The notes beneath the pieces are model-generated. The model ran no database searches. It saw only the letters and a list, made by a program, of their open reading frames with translations, and was not told the origin of the DNA. From Promethearchaeota archaeon Loki_b31 (GTDB lineage Archaea; Asgardarchaeota; Lokiarchaeia; Sigyniarchaeales; SOKP01): a DNA stretch of 48,315 bases. The first letter of the stretch is position 1; each line of letters opens with the position of its first letter. Below are positions 34,474 to 44,030 of the stretch, piece after piece. The DNA lies in contig NJBI01000024.1 in the NCBI GenBank assembly GCA_005222975.1, positions 1 through 48,315 of the forward strand. Direction: 5' to 3'. Both the position numbers and the translations under genes were made by a program.

Positions 34474-34899
34474 ATGAAACTCAAACAAATTTCTGTGTTT
34501 CTCCCTAACGAACCAAGACAACTAGCCAATTTCTTCGAATTCCTTATGGAAAACAAAATATATATCAAATCTATAACTGTTGCCGAAACAGAAGACTATG
34601 GATTATTATTGCTGTTAGTTAAACCATTTGAGAAATGCGTTGAGTTATTAGAAGATAACGATTATATGCATTCAGTTACAGAAGTTATAGCAGTAAGGCT
34701 TACTGATAACATTTCTCAATTGTATAACATTGCTAAAACACTTGGAGATAACAAAGTTAACATTGAATATTTATATACATTTGCCGAAAAATCGTCAGAA
34801 ACTAGAACTATGACAGTATTAAGATTAGACGATAATGAAAATGGAGCTGAAGTGTTAAAAAAGAATGGCTTTGATGTAGTAGAAGATTTTGAACAATAG
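34474..34899 (+). CDS. Tandem ACT-domain protein
   Basis: This 141-aa protein consists of two ACT domains. The first starts KQISVFLPNEPRQLANFFEF and the second is VRLTDNISQLYNIAKTLGD. The NEPR segment is a typical ligand-binding loop. Stand-alone tandem ACT proteins often accompany indolepyruvate ferredoxin oxidoreductase and phenylacetate- or aryl-CoA ligases in archaea and bacteria. Here the protein is convergent with an acyl-CoA synthetase alpha gene and IorAB. It probably binds an amino acid, likely aromatic, and tunes that block. Confidence 0.85.
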   Translation: MKLKQISVFLPNEPRQLANFFEFLMENKIYIKSITVAETEDYGLLLLLVKPFEKCVELLEDNDYMHSVTEVIAVRLTDNISQLYNIAKTLGDNKVNIEYLYTFAEKSSETRTMTVLRLDDNENGAEVLKKNGFDVVEDFEQ

Positions 34900-34935
34900 T
34901 CTATTAAAAAAATTACTTTTTTTAAGAATTCCACT

Positions 34936-36300
34936 TTAAATTTTCAGTTTAAATCGTTCTACTAAAATTTTTATAGCGTATGCCGCTTCACGAGGAGTAT
35001 AAAAAATTGGAGCTTTTTCTTTTTTAGCAAATTTCTTTAGATCTTCAAAATCTTCTCCAAAAAAAATTAAAGGTATAATAGGTTTTAACCTCCCAGTTTC
35101 GTTCCAAGCTTTTAATATTCCACGATAATGCTCGTCAGATTTCATTTCTAAGAAAGGGGGAACTACCAAACATGGAACAACTATATCTATTTCTGAATCT
35201 TCTAACATAGCTTTGGTTATTTCGTAATACTGTTCCTCACCAGCAACACCTATCATATCAAGTGGGTTCTCTATCTTTACTAAAGATATCAAGTGAGGCG
35301 ATACTCTTTCTTTAAGTGTATCAGAAAATTCTACTAGTTTTAAATTAAATTCTTCCGCTTTATCACTGAATAAAACAGAGCTCCCTCCACTATTAGTTAA
35401 CACTCCTATCTTTTCACCTTTAGGAACTGGTAAAAAAGAGAATGTTTTTAAAGCGGTAATAAAATCGGAAGCATTTTCGCATAATGTTGCACCAGCTTGT
35501 TTAATGGATGTTTTCAACATTTTATAATTTGTTGCTATCGAACCTGTGTGGCTACTTGCCGCCTTCATTCCAGATGAAGTTCTTCCTCCTTTTAAGACAA
35601 TAATTGGTTTAATAGGAACAATAGATTTTAAAGATTTTAAAAATTTTCTTCCATCTTCAATCGTTTCCATGTAAATACAAATGATTCGGCTGTTAGGATC
35701 TTCCCTAAAAAATTCAAGAACTTCGACAAAAGAAATGTCAATGTTATTTCCAATATTAGCGAATTTTGAACATCCAAGATTTTCTCTTTCCATCGCATAA
35801 AAACTGGCACATCCGAACGAACCAGATTGGCTAATCATGCTAATAATTCCTGGGGGCGCTGCTTGAATAAACGATGCGTTAAGCCCTATATCTATATTTT
35901 GTATCCCTACACAATTAGGTCCCATAACTCGAATGCCCACTTTTGTACATTTTTCTGCGATTCGTTTTTCGGCTTTTTTACCTTCTTGATTAATTTCCCC
36001 AAAACCAGCGGTAACTATTATTATACATTTTACTTGTTTTTCTATGCATTGATCTATTACGCCATCAACTGCTTTTGCAGGGACTAAAATTATCGCGATA
36101 TCCACATCTTTTGGGACATCTAATATACTTTTATAACACTTTAATCCTAAAATTTCGTTGCTTTTTTGAGTTACAAGAAATAATTCGCTTTCTAAAATTT
36201 TATTCTTTAAAATATTAATCGTAACTGCGTTTCCGAACTTTCTAGGATTTGCGGTTGCACCTATTACTGCTATACTTTTAGGAAAAAAAAAATTATGCAT
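34936..36300 (-). CDS. ADP-forming acyl-CoA synthetase, alpha subunit, next to IorAB
   Basis: This 454-aa protein has a CoA-binding Rossmann domain (FFPKSIAVIGATANPRKFGN), a GPNCVGI ligase motif and the phosphorylated histidine H251 in SSHTGSIATN. It would convert an acyl-CoA to acid plus ATP together with an ATP-grasp beta subunit, which is not in the window. It starts directly at the stop of iorA, so the three genes form one operon. The likely substrates are aryl-acetyl-CoA thioesters formed by IorAB from aromatic amino acids. It resembles the protein at 4896-6395 but is shorter. Confidence 0.88.
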   Translation of the reverse strand: MHNFFFPKSIAVIGATANPRKFGNAVTINILKNKILESELFLVTQKSNEILGLKCYKSILDVPKDVDIAIILVPAKAVDGVIDQCIEKQVKCIIIVTAGFGEINQEGKKAEKRIAEKCTKVGIRVMGPNCVGIQNIDIGLNASFIQAAPPGIISMISQSGSFGCASFYAMERENLGCSKFANIGNNIDISFVEVLEFFREDPNSRIICIYMETIEDGRKFLKSLKSIVPIKPIIVLKGGRTSSGMKAASSHTGSIATNYKMLKTSIKQAGATLCENASDFITALKTFSFLPVPKGEKIGVLTNSGGSSVLFSDKAEEFNLKLVEFSDTLKERVSPHLISLVKIENPLDMIGVAGEEQYYEITKAMLEDSEIDIVVPCLVVPPFLEMKSDEHYRGILKAWNETGRLKPIIPLIFFGEDFEDLKKFAKKEKAPIFYTPREAAYAIKILVERFKLKI

Positions 36301-38205
36301 TTAAGATTCAATCTCCTCATAAATTGCATTTTGAGGGCAAACATCGATACATACTTTGCACCCCCTACAAGTAGCTTGATCGATTATTACTTTTTCACTA
36401 TCATCAAAATTTAGTGCAGAACATCCAAATTTATTAACACATATAAGACACCCAACGCATTTGTCTTGATCTACTTTTACTATGGGTGGTTTTATATGTT
36501 GTACCCGAAGTTGATTAGCTTCTACTAAAGAACATAAGTGTCTAGAGATGAAAACTCGAACACCTTCAGCCTTAACAGCTATTTCTAGCTTTTCTATAGT
36601 TTTATTTAGATTGTTGGAATCTTCTACCCAAATCTTATCCGGAGATACGCCACATCCCTTTACGAGATCTTCTATAATTACGCGAATTCCCTGTTCTTTT
36701 GTGATCGTAATACCTGTACCTGGATTGTCTTGAAATCCCGTCATACTAGTTGACCTATTATCTAAAATAACAACTAAAATGTTATTTTTGTTATAAACAG
36801 CGTTTATTAAAGCGGGTATACCAGAATGGAAGAATGTGGAATCGCCTAATATTGCTAACACGGGATTTTTCTCCGGTTGTATTTTAGCAATTCCGTTTGC
36901 TAAACCAATAGAGCCCCCCATACAAACTTCAGTGTCTATTCCTTCAAGGGGTTTGTACACTGCGAGCGTGTAACAACCAATATCCGAAGAATTAACGAAC
37001 TTAGTTTTCATCTTCTTTTCTACTTGTTTAATTGCGTAAAAAGTTGCTCTATGACCACATCCAGGACATAAAATGGGAAGTCTTGGAGGTATAATCATCA
37101 TATTTTCTGGCACAAGTACTTTTTCGTAGGGCAATCCAACCAAACTAGCAACATTTTCTAAATAAATTTCTGCAGAGAATTCACCATTTTGAGGAAACAA
37201 GTCTTTACCATGAATTTTGAGTTCTTTTGAGATGCCTTCTTCTAATGCTAGTTGCTTTAAGATATTTTCAATAAATGGCTCTAGCTCCTCAACAACTACA
37301 ATTTCATCCGTAGAATCGAATAATTTTTTGATTAGTTTTTTAGGTGGAGGATAAACTAACCCGAGTTTTAAAATTGATACTTTATTAGTAATACCGAAAA
37401 AATTAAGAGCATCTAGCAATTGAGAGTATGGTATGCCAGCAGCAACAAATCCATATCTAACACCGTTAATTTTCTCTTTTGATAATTTTAACGAGTTAAA
37501 AGGAAATTCATCTGCAAATTCAGAGATGTCCTCTAACCTTTCTAACAATCTAACACGCAAAACTCGTGAGTGTGATGGCAAACAAACCCATCTGGAACGA
37601 TCCCAATCAAAACCGTAATCACGATTAATTTCTTTAACTTCTCCAAGAATAATGTCTCCTCTCCCGTGGTTCAACCTGGTTGTAGTCCGAAATAATACTA
37701 AAGAGTGATATTCTTCCGAAAAATCAAAAGCGTATTTTATCATATCTTTTGCTTCTTGTGGTGTCGCAGGTTCAAACACTGGTACTAAAGCGTGAAGCCC
37801 AAAATATCGATTATCTTGTTCATTTTGAGAAGAATAGCAATTAGGATCATCTGCCGAGATTACAACCATTCCACCTCGAGCTCCAGCATAGCAAGCCGTC
37901 ATGAACGCATCTGATGCGACATTTAACCCAACATGCTTCATTACCGCAACTGAGCGTACATTTGACATAGATCCGCCGTATGCTACTTCAAAACCTACTT
38001 TTTCATTAATACTCCATTCTAATTTGAGATGTGGAAAATATTTTTGCATTTCAGCTAAGGTTGGCAATATCTCGGACGATGGAGTGCCAGGATATCCCGC
38101 ACCAATGACAACGCCTGCTTCCAAAATTCCGCGAGCAATTGCTTCATTACCTAACATAACGATTTTTTTTCCGGGATTGTCTTCTGCATAGTATGGTTTA
38201 CTCAT
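36301..38205 (-). CDS. iorA: Indolepyruvate ferredoxin oxidoreductase, alpha subunit
   Basis: This 634-aa protein oxidises aromatic 2-oxoacids to aryl-acetyl-CoA while reducing ferredoxin. The N-terminal pyrimidine-binding part includes GYPGTPSSEILPTLAEM. The thiamine-diphosphate site is GDSTFFHSGIPALINAVYN followed by DNRSTSMTGFQ. Two 4Fe-4S motifs end the protein (CVGCLICVNKFGC and CRGCKVCIDVC). The ATG at 38205 is chosen because GGAGGG lies 7 bases upstream and a TACGG precedes it; the longer frame to 38250 adds residues not seen in the family. It overlaps the end of iorB by 8 bases, so the two subunits are translationally coupled. Confidence 0.93.
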   Translation of the reverse strand: MSKPYYAEDNPGKKIVMLGNEAIARGILEAGVVIGAGYPGTPSSEILPTLAEMQKYFPHLKLEWSINEKVGFEVAYGGSMSNVRSVAVMKHVGLNVASDAFMTACYAGARGGMVVISADDPNCYSSQNEQDNRYFGLHALVPVFEPATPQEAKDMIKYAFDFSEEYHSLVLFRTTTRLNHGRGDIILGEVKEINRDYGFDWDRSRWVCLPSHSRVLRVRLLERLEDISEFADEFPFNSLKLSKEKINGVRYGFVAAGIPYSQLLDALNFFGITNKVSILKLGLVYPPPKKLIKKLFDSTDEIVVVEELEPFIENILKQLALEEGISKELKIHGKDLFPQNGEFSAEIYLENVASLVGLPYEKVLVPENMMIIPPRLPILCPGCGHRATFYAIKQVEKKMKTKFVNSSDIGCYTLAVYKPLEGIDTEVCMGGSIGLANGIAKIQPEKNPVLAILGDSTFFHSGIPALINAVYNKNNILVVILDNRSTSMTGFQDNPGTGITITKEQGIRVIIEDLVKGCGVSPDKIWVEDSNNLNKTIEKLEIAVKAEGVRVFISRHLCSLVEANQLRVQHIKPPIVKVDQDKCVGCLICVNKFGCSALNFDDSEKVIIDQATCRGCKVCIDVCPQNAIYEEIES

Positions 38206-38818
38206 TAAAATCCCTCCGTATGTTTTTTCCTTTTTCAATTCCAATTTCAAATGCTTTTTTATTTACATTGTGTACTTTTGTTGGGAGATAGCTCAAAATA
38301 GCTTGTACAAGAGACTCCCTTTTAAGGGGAATAGCTTCTGAACCTAATAGAACGCCTAGCATTACAACATTCATAGTTCTAGGATTCCCCAAATTCATTG
38401 CCATCTCGTCAGCATTTATAAAATATATGTTTTGAGAAACATTCTTCAAAAATTCGCTTATTTGTTTTATATCTGGATAGTCCATACCCATTTGATGAAT
38501 CATAGGAGGGATAATGATATTCTCATTTATTAAAAAGACAGTTTTTGGTCCAGCATAATTAAAAATCCTAACCGCCTCACTTGCTTCAAAAGCCAAAATA
38601 GTGTCGGTTTTTCCTCGTGGAACAAGTGGTCCTTCCACCTTAGTACCAAATCGAAGATATGACGCAACTGAACCACCTCTCTGGGCCATACCATGCGTTT
38701 CTGCAGTCCTAACCTTATAGTCTTCCAATAAAGCCGCATATGAAAGAATTTGCGCTGCTCGAATCACGCCTTGGCCACCCACCCCTACATTCAATAAATT
38801 ATACCTTTCAATTTCCAT
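38198..38818 (-). CDS. iorB: Indolepyruvate ferredoxin oxidoreductase, beta subunit
   Basis: This 206-aa gamma-domain-type subunit has NVGVGGQGVIRAAQILSYA, then AETHGMAQRGGSVASYLRFG, the two hallmarks of IorB and the related 2-oxoacid oxidoreductase gamma domain that completes the CoA-dependent active site. It is the first gene of the iorB-iorA-synthetase operon, and its 3' end overlaps iorA. It is soluble and has the expected length. Confidence 0.93.
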   Translation of the reverse strand: MEIERYNLLNVGVGGQGVIRAAQILSYAALLEDYKVRTAETHGMAQRGGSVASYLRFGTKVEGPLVPRGKTDTILAFEASEAVRIFNYAGPKTVFLINENIIIPPMIHQMGMDYPDIKQISEFLKNVSQNIYFINADEMAMNLGNPRTMNVVMLGVLLGSEAIPLKRESLVQAILSYLPTKVHNVNKKAFEIGIEKGKNIRRDFNE

Positions 38819-39741
38819 GATTAAATTTCATCAAAAATTAAGAGATTTACTATCTTTAATAATTTTAATTAGGCTCTTAAATTTAATTAAATTATTCGTT
38901 ATTTACGATAATGGGAACATTTTCCCCCTCTCATTTCTATTTGTAAGTTAAAAAATATGGTTAAAAATCAAATAGAGAACAAATAAAAAGTTAAACAAAT
39001 TAGTATTTGAGTACGATGTATTAATCTCACATTTTATGACGCCTTTTTCCTTATTAAGTTCTTAATAAAATCGTACATTTTACAATTTTATTCTTAGCGA
39101 TCAAAAATTTTGTACACTAATTTGGATAATATTTTTGAAATAAATTGATTTTTGTCCCATGGAATTAGAGAAAAATATTTTTTTTTAATTAAAATTATGA
39201 GTTATCTTAGCAATTATATTTAATTCTAAGATTATATAGTTAAAATAATAGAGATATTATTTCAAACCAACTTATAACATGTAATTTTATTGAATATTCA
39301 AATAGAGCGTTTGTAAAATTAGCGAATTTTTCGAAATATTTTTATATCTGAATGATCTTTATTATGATAGAAAATTTCGATTTTCTATTTGTAGTGGAAT
39401 GTTTCTATTTTAGCCCATAATTTATTCCTCCACGAATGAGTTTTTCCCGCTAAATATATTCGCATTCCATTACTAAATCTTTTTTTTCTTACGCCTTGTA
39501 ATTCCTTTTTAATCGTAATTGAAAAGAAAATAGTAGCAAAAATATTATTATATTCATCGATCTAAAATATAGTACAAGTCAAAATAAAAGTTAGCGATAT
39601 AATTATAGAAAGTAATCTAGATCCAAATGTACTATCTTAAATAATAAAAATTTTAAATTCTTATTATTCTTCAAATTTATAATGAACAGTAAATTAAATA
39701 ACAAAAAGTATAAAAAAAACTAAAACTCGAGGTCGAATAAA
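38819..39741. other. Long intergenic region of about 920 bases
   Basis: This is the longest stretch without a recognised gene. No ORF with a ribosome-binding site or family resemblance was found on either strand. It is very AT-rich with many short T runs. The only clear structure is the hairpin at 39367-39388. It would hold the promoters of iorB (minus) and the SDR gene (plus), and may hold a non-coding RNA. Confidence 0.5.
39367..39388 (+). other. Perfect 9-bp hairpin with TTCG loop
   Basis: The arms ATAGAAAAT and ATTTTCTAT enclose TTCG. A T-rich TATA-like stretch (TTTTTATATC) lies about 20-30 bases upstream. It could be the start of a small RNA or a structured leader, or a chance palindrome in AT-rich DNA. 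Confidence 0.35.
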
Positions 39742-40533
39742 ATGGGAAAATTTGATGGTAAAGTAGCCTTTCTCACGGGTGGAGCTTCTGGTTTAGCAGA
39801 AAGAGCCGCTAAGGATTTCGCAGCTGAAGGAGCAAAAGTGGTAATTCTTGATTTTGACAAAGAGAATGGGCTGCGGGTTGAGAAAGAAATTAAAGACGCA
39901 GGCGGAGAGGTCCTATTTATTGAGGGAGACGTACGAAAATCTGATTCGGTCGAAGCAGGGGTAAATAAAACATTTGAGAAATATGGAACGATTGATTTTC
40001 TAATTCATTCTGCCGGTATTTTAAAAGACGGAATGATACATAAATTATCAGAAGAGTATTGGGACGATGTGATAAATACGCATCTTAAAGGGTTTTACCT
40101 AACTTTACAAGCGTGTGCTAAGCGATGGATTGCCTATTGCAAGGAAAATCCAAAAGAAAGAATCGCTGATTATCCTGATAGGCGAGTAATTACAATCAGT
40201 AGTCAAGCTGCTGAGGGAAATATTGGTCAATTGAATTACGCTGCAGCCAAATCTGGGATGATTGGAATGGTTAAAACTGCAGGATTAGAATTAATTCGAT
40301 ACAATATACGATCCCACGCAATCATGCCTACACTTATCGAAACTCCGATTCTTGGTGAATTATTAAGTAAACAAGAAGGAAAATGGAGAAAATACTACTC
40401 AGGAAGAATTCCTTTAGGAATAGGTGAATCTAAATATGTTTCTCAAGTAATCTTATTCTTATGCAGCGATGCTGCGTGGTTTATGAATGGAGAGGTCATA
40501 GGAATAAACGGTGGCCGTCTAGATAAAGTCTAA
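39742..40533 (+). CDS. Short-chain dehydrogenase/reductase
   Basis: This 263-aa SDR has the cofactor motif FLTGGASGLAERAA and the NAG-like HSAGILKDG. The catalytic serine is in TISSQAAEGN and the YxxxK pair is in NYAAAKSG. The aspartate in VVILDFDKEN after strand 2 suggests NAD(H) preference. Acyl-CoA and ETF genes follow on the opposite strand, so a 3-hydroxyacyl-CoA dehydrogenase or related alcohol oxidation is plausible. It resembles FabG/HSD17B-like enzymes but the substrate is not fixed by sequence. Confidence 0.88.
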   Translation: MGKFDGKVAFLTGGASGLAERAAKDFAAEGAKVVILDFDKENGLRVEKEIKDAGGEVLFIEGDVRKSDSVEAGVNKTFEKYGTIDFLIHSAGILKDGMIHKLSEEYWDDVINTHLKGFYLTLQACAKRWIAYCKENPKERIADYPDRRVITISSQAAEGNIGQLNYAAAKSGMIGMVKTAGLELIRYNIRSHAIMPTLIETPILGELLSKQEGKWRKYYSGRIPLGIGESKYVSQVILFLCSDAAWFMNGEVIGINGGRLDKV

Positions 40534-40568
40534 AAACGAAAATATTTTATTTTTATTTTTTTATAATT

Positions 40569-41762
40569 TTACTCAGACTTAGTTTTTTTAAGTTCTTCAA
40601 TCAAAGCAGGTACAACTTTATGCAAATCGCCAATGATTCCATAGTGAGCTACTTGAAAAATCGGAGCAAGTGGATCTTTGTTAATTGCAACGATAATTTC
40701 TGAATTTTGCATTCCTACTAAATGTTGGATCGCTCCCGAAATTCCGCATGCAACATAGAGTTTTGGAGAAACAGTTTTCCCGGTTTGTCCAATTTGTCTA
40801 TCTTCGCCCAGCCAATTTAGTTCTACGGGAACTCTTGAACCTCCCAGTTCTGCTCCTAAGACATTAGCTAATTCCTCAATAATTTTAAAACCTTCCATTG
40901 AACCAACGCCTCTCCCTCCAGTAACAATTATTTCGGCGTCTTCTAGATTGACTTTCTCCTTTTGTCTTGCTATGATCTTTATGATTTTAGTTACTGTATC
41001 TTTTTCTTTAAATTCTTTTTCGATTTTAATAATTCTTACTTTTTTTTTAGCGGTTTTATCTGCTTTAAAAGTACCCGGTCTCACAGTTGCCATTTGTGGT
41101 CTGCTCGAAGGCGTACGAATGGTTGCCATGATATTTCCCCCAAATGTAGGTCTCGTTTGCATCAAATTACCCGTTTCCTCTTCGATATCTAACCCAGTAC
41201 AATCTGCTGTCAATCCGGCATTTAATCGCTTGGCAACTCGTGGAGCAAAATCTCTTCCTGTTGGAGTAGCCCCGATTAATATAATCTCCGGCTTATATTC
41301 GGTAATTAAATCGGTTAATGTGTTTACATACAAGTCCGAATAATAGTCTTTTAATATAGCAGATTTAACGTATATAACTTCGTCCACACCGTATTCACCA
41401 ACCTCTTCCAATTTATCGTCAAATTTATCTCCTAATATGACAAGAGTTAAATTCACATTTAATGTGTTTGATAACTCTCGTCCCTTCCCCAAGAGCTGAA
41501 ACGCAACTTTATGAATTTCGTTTTTATAATGTTCTGCTATTATCCAAACTCCTTTATACTGTGATTTATCCACCCTTTCGATTCGTTCTCCCCGTACCAA
41601 TGTAATGGCATCTACAGGGCATGATTCTATACACGCCCCACATAAATTACAGTCTTCAGTAAAAACAGCAATGTCATCGATAATTTCAACGCCTCCATAA
41701 GGACATGAAGTTAAACAAGCACCACAGCCTTCACATAAATCAGTATCTACAATAATACTCAT
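40569..41762 (-). CDS. etfA: Electron transfer flavoprotein alpha subunit with N-terminal ferredoxin domain
   Basis: This 397-aa protein begins with two 4Fe-4S motifs (C10-C13-C16-C20 and C38-C41-C44-C48) fused to an ETF alpha/FixB body. The body ends with the FAD-binding region QIGQTGKTVSPKLYVACG and SGAIQHLVGM. ATG 41762 follows GGAGG at good spacing and is preferred over 41780. It overlaps the end region of etfB, so the two subunits are coupled. Ferredoxin-fused ETF alpha is found in anaerobes where ETF exchanges electrons with iron-sulfur partners. The acyl-CoA dehydrogenase upstream is the likely donor. Confidence 0.92.
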   Translation of the reverse strand: MSIIVDTDLCEGCGACLTSCPYGGVEIIDDIAVFTEDCNLCGACIESCPVDAITLVRGERIERVDKSQYKGVWIIAEHYKNEIHKVAFQLLGKGRELSNTLNVNLTLVILGDKFDDKLEEVGEYGVDEVIYVKSAILKDYYSDLYVNTLTDLITEYKPEIILIGATPTGRDFAPRVAKRLNAGLTADCTGLDIEEETGNLMQTRPTFGGNIMATIRTPSSRPQMATVRPGTFKADKTAKKKVRIIKIEKEFKEKDTVTKIIKIIARQKEKVNLEDAEIIVTGGRGVGSMEGFKIIEELANVLGAELGGSRVPVELNWLGEDRQIGQTGKTVSPKLYVACGISGAIQHLVGMQNSEIIVAINKDPLAPIFQVAHYGIIGDLHKVVPALIEELKKTKSE

Positions 41763-41776
41763 CCTCAAACCTCCTT

Positions 41777-42586
41777 TCACAAAATTTTATCGTCTTTTAG
41801 ATTGTTAACTAATTCAGAAACCATTTCTTCTATAGTGCCATCCAATATGAGACGATCTCCTTTTCTTTGCGGAATAAATATTTTCCAAACTTCCGTCATC
41901 GACCCGTTTAATCCTACATCTGCTTTATTAGCGCTTAAATCTTCAGAATTTAAAAAATGAACTTCCTTTTCCTGATATGCTTTTACAATTCCTCCCATAC
42001 TTGGAGTTCGCGGCTTATTTATATTTTTTAATACAGAAATTAATACTGGTAACTTTGTTTCAATAACAACTACCTCTTCAGTTCTAAACACCCGCTCTAC
42101 AACAACAAGATCTTCGCTTTTTAACTGAAACTTTAATACATATGTTATTTGAGGGATTCCTAACTCTTCTGCCAATTCTGGTCCTACTTGAGCAGTGTCT
42201 CCATCAATTGCTTGAGTTCCACAGATCACAATGTATTTATCGCCTTTATCTACTTCTCTCAATATTTTTTTAATCGCCAAGGCTAGCGTGTGCGATGTAG
42301 CTAACGTATCTGCCCCAGCAAAAGCTCTATCAGTTAAAAGGTACGCTTTATCGACGCCCATTGATAATACTTCTCGTAAAGCTTGCTCCGTCTGGGGAGG
42401 TCCCATGCTTATTGCGATTACTTCACCACCGTAGCCTTCCTTAATTGAAAGCCCTAATTCGATCGCATGCTTGTCGTGTGGATTAATAATTGAAGGTATT
42501 CCTTCTCTTACTAATGTATTGGTTTTTGGGTCTATTTTGACCTCAGAAATACCCGGTACTTGTTTAATACAAACAAAGATTTTCAT
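41777..42586 (-). CDS. etfB: Electron transfer flavoprotein beta subunit
   Basis: This 269-aa protein has the FixA/EtfB start KIFVCIKQVPG and the nucleotide-binding region MGPPQTEQALREVLSMGVDKAYLLTD, shown here in part. The ETF beta signature follows near the middle (VERVFRTEEVVVIETKLPVL). It precedes etfA on the same strand and is preceded by an acyl-CoA dehydrogenase. It binds AMP or a second FAD; sequence alone does not show whether the complex bifurcates electrons. Confidence 0.92.
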   Translation of the reverse strand: MKIFVCIKQVPGISEVKIDPKTNTLVREGIPSIINPHDKHAIELGLSIKEGYGGEVIAISMGPPQTEQALREVLSMGVDKAYLLTDRAFAGADTLATSHTLALAIKKILREVDKGDKYIVICGTQAIDGDTAQVGPELAEELGIPQITYVLKFQLKSEDLVVVERVFRTEEVVVIETKLPVLISVLKNINKPRTPSMGGIVKAYQEKEVHFLNSEDLSANKADVGLNGSMTEVWKIFIPQRKGDRLILDGTIEEMVSELVNNLKDDKIL

Positions 42587-42753
42587 AGTTTCAAATATCC
42601 ATTTTTTAATGTAGTTAGATAGAATTAAATCGTCATTATGTTATATCAAATTATTAAAAGCCATTATAAAATCTTATTAAATTCATCAAAGTTATAGATT
42701 TTTTTAAGCTTATTGAAATAAATCTAAAAAAATTAGAAAATTGAAAAAATTAA

Positions 42754-43905
42754 TTATTTTTTCCTTAGCATATGATTAGCGATAACCAATCTTTGTATCT
42801 CAGATGTACCCTCATAGATTTCTCCCATCTTTGCATCCCGAAAGTATCTCTCAACAGCATACGCTTTCATTAAACCATAACCGCCGTGGATTTGAACAGC
42901 TTGGTGAGCTGCCATCATCGCAGCTTCAGAAGCTACAAGCTTAGCCATAGACCCAGACAATCCATAATCCATTCCTTGATCGCACATCCACGCAGCTCTA
43001 TAAGTTAATAACCGGGCTGATTCTATAGCAGTTGTCATATCAGCAATTTTCCATTGAATTCCTTGAAAACGCGATATTTTTTGTCCAAATTGTTCCCGCT
43101 CGTTGGCGTATTTAACGGCTGCTTCTAAACACGCTTGACCTAGCCCTACGCATTGAGAAGCTATGCTAATTCTACCGTAATCTAAGATTTGAAGGCCAAT
43201 CCTAAAGCCATTTCCAAGTTCGCCTAATATATTTACTTCGGGAACTCTAACGTCTTGAAATACTAACTCTGAAGTGTTAGATGCTCGAACACCTAACTTA
43301 TCTTCTTTCACACCTACTGAATAGCCAGGTGTGTCGGTATCTACTATAAAAATAGTTAATTGTTTTCTTTTATCTTTTTCGCCTGTTTTAGCAACTACTA
43401 AGAGCGTTTTTGATATCCCACCATTCGTTGCGAAAATTTTGCTACCATTTAGTATGTATTCATCTCCATCTTTCTCTGCGGTTAATTGAACGCCTCCAGC
43501 GTCAGAGCCCGCGTTCGCTTCAGTTAAACAGAAAGCGCCTATCTTATTACCTTTCGCAAGGTCAATTAGAAAATTTTGCTTTTGTTCTTCAGTTCCAAAC
43601 CTATAAATAGGATAAGCACACACACTTGCGTGAACTCCCGTAGTTATGGCCCAAGACGCATCTACTCGTCCTATCTCTTCAGTTAAAATCGCAAAACTTA
43701 TAGTATCGTTATGCAATCCAGCACCTCCATACTCTTCTGGAATACAAGAACCGAAGTATTTTAATTCTTTCATCTTCTCTAAAACAGTTGGGTCCAATTC
43801 AGATTTTTGATCGCTCTCTTGTGCCACTGGAGCAATATATTCTTCCGCAAATTCACGAGTTATTTTTTTGATCATTTTTTGCTTTTCAGTTAACGAAAAA
43901 TCCAT
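42754..43905 (-). CDS. Acyl-CoA dehydrogenase
   Basis: This 383-aa flavoenzyme oxidises acyl-CoA to 2-enoyl-CoA. Typical segments are FCLTEANAGSDAGG (FAD contact), FATNGG, the VGVRASNTSELVFQDVRVP region (written here as EDKLGVRASNTSE), and the tail YEGTSEIQRLVIANHMLR with the catalytic base E365. It has full family length and no fusion. ETF genes follow downstream on the same strand and would accept its electrons. The chain length of the substrate is not clear; short or branched acyl groups are likely given the E position. Confidence 0.93.
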   Translation of the reverse strand: MDFSLTEKQKMIKKITREFAEEYIAPVAQESDQKSELDPTVLEKMKELKYFGSCIPEEYGGAGLHNDTISFAILTEEIGRVDASWAITTGVHASVCAYPIYRFGTEEQKQNFLIDLAKGNKIGAFCLTEANAGSDAGGVQLTAEKDGDEYILNGSKIFATNGGISKTLLVVAKTGEKDKRKQLTIFIVDTDTPGYSVGVKEDKLGVRASNTSELVFQDVRVPEVNILGELGNGFRIGLQILDYGRISIASQCVGLGQACLEAAVKYANEREQFGQKISRFQGIQWKIADMTTAIESARLLTYRAAWMCDQGMDYGLSGSMAKLVASEAAMMAAHQAVQIHGGYGLMKAYAVERYFRDAKMGEIYEGTSEIQRLVIANHMLRKK

Positions 43906-44030
43906 ATAAATCCTCTACTCTTTATTTATTTCGTATTTCATTACTTTAAATTATACTATCTTAAACGATTATATATTTTAGTAAGTAATTCTAATTAAAT
44001 TTAGTAGATCAAATGATATAATAGTCTTCT

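Noticed and set aside
36548..38191. Several plus-strand ORFs inside iorA
   Set aside because: They are shadows of the iorA frame, without ribosome-binding sites or recognisable motifs.
40948..41343. Plus-strand ORF of 131 codons inside the ETF alpha gene
   Set aside because: It is antisense to a clear ferredoxin-ETF alpha gene and has no family resemblance.
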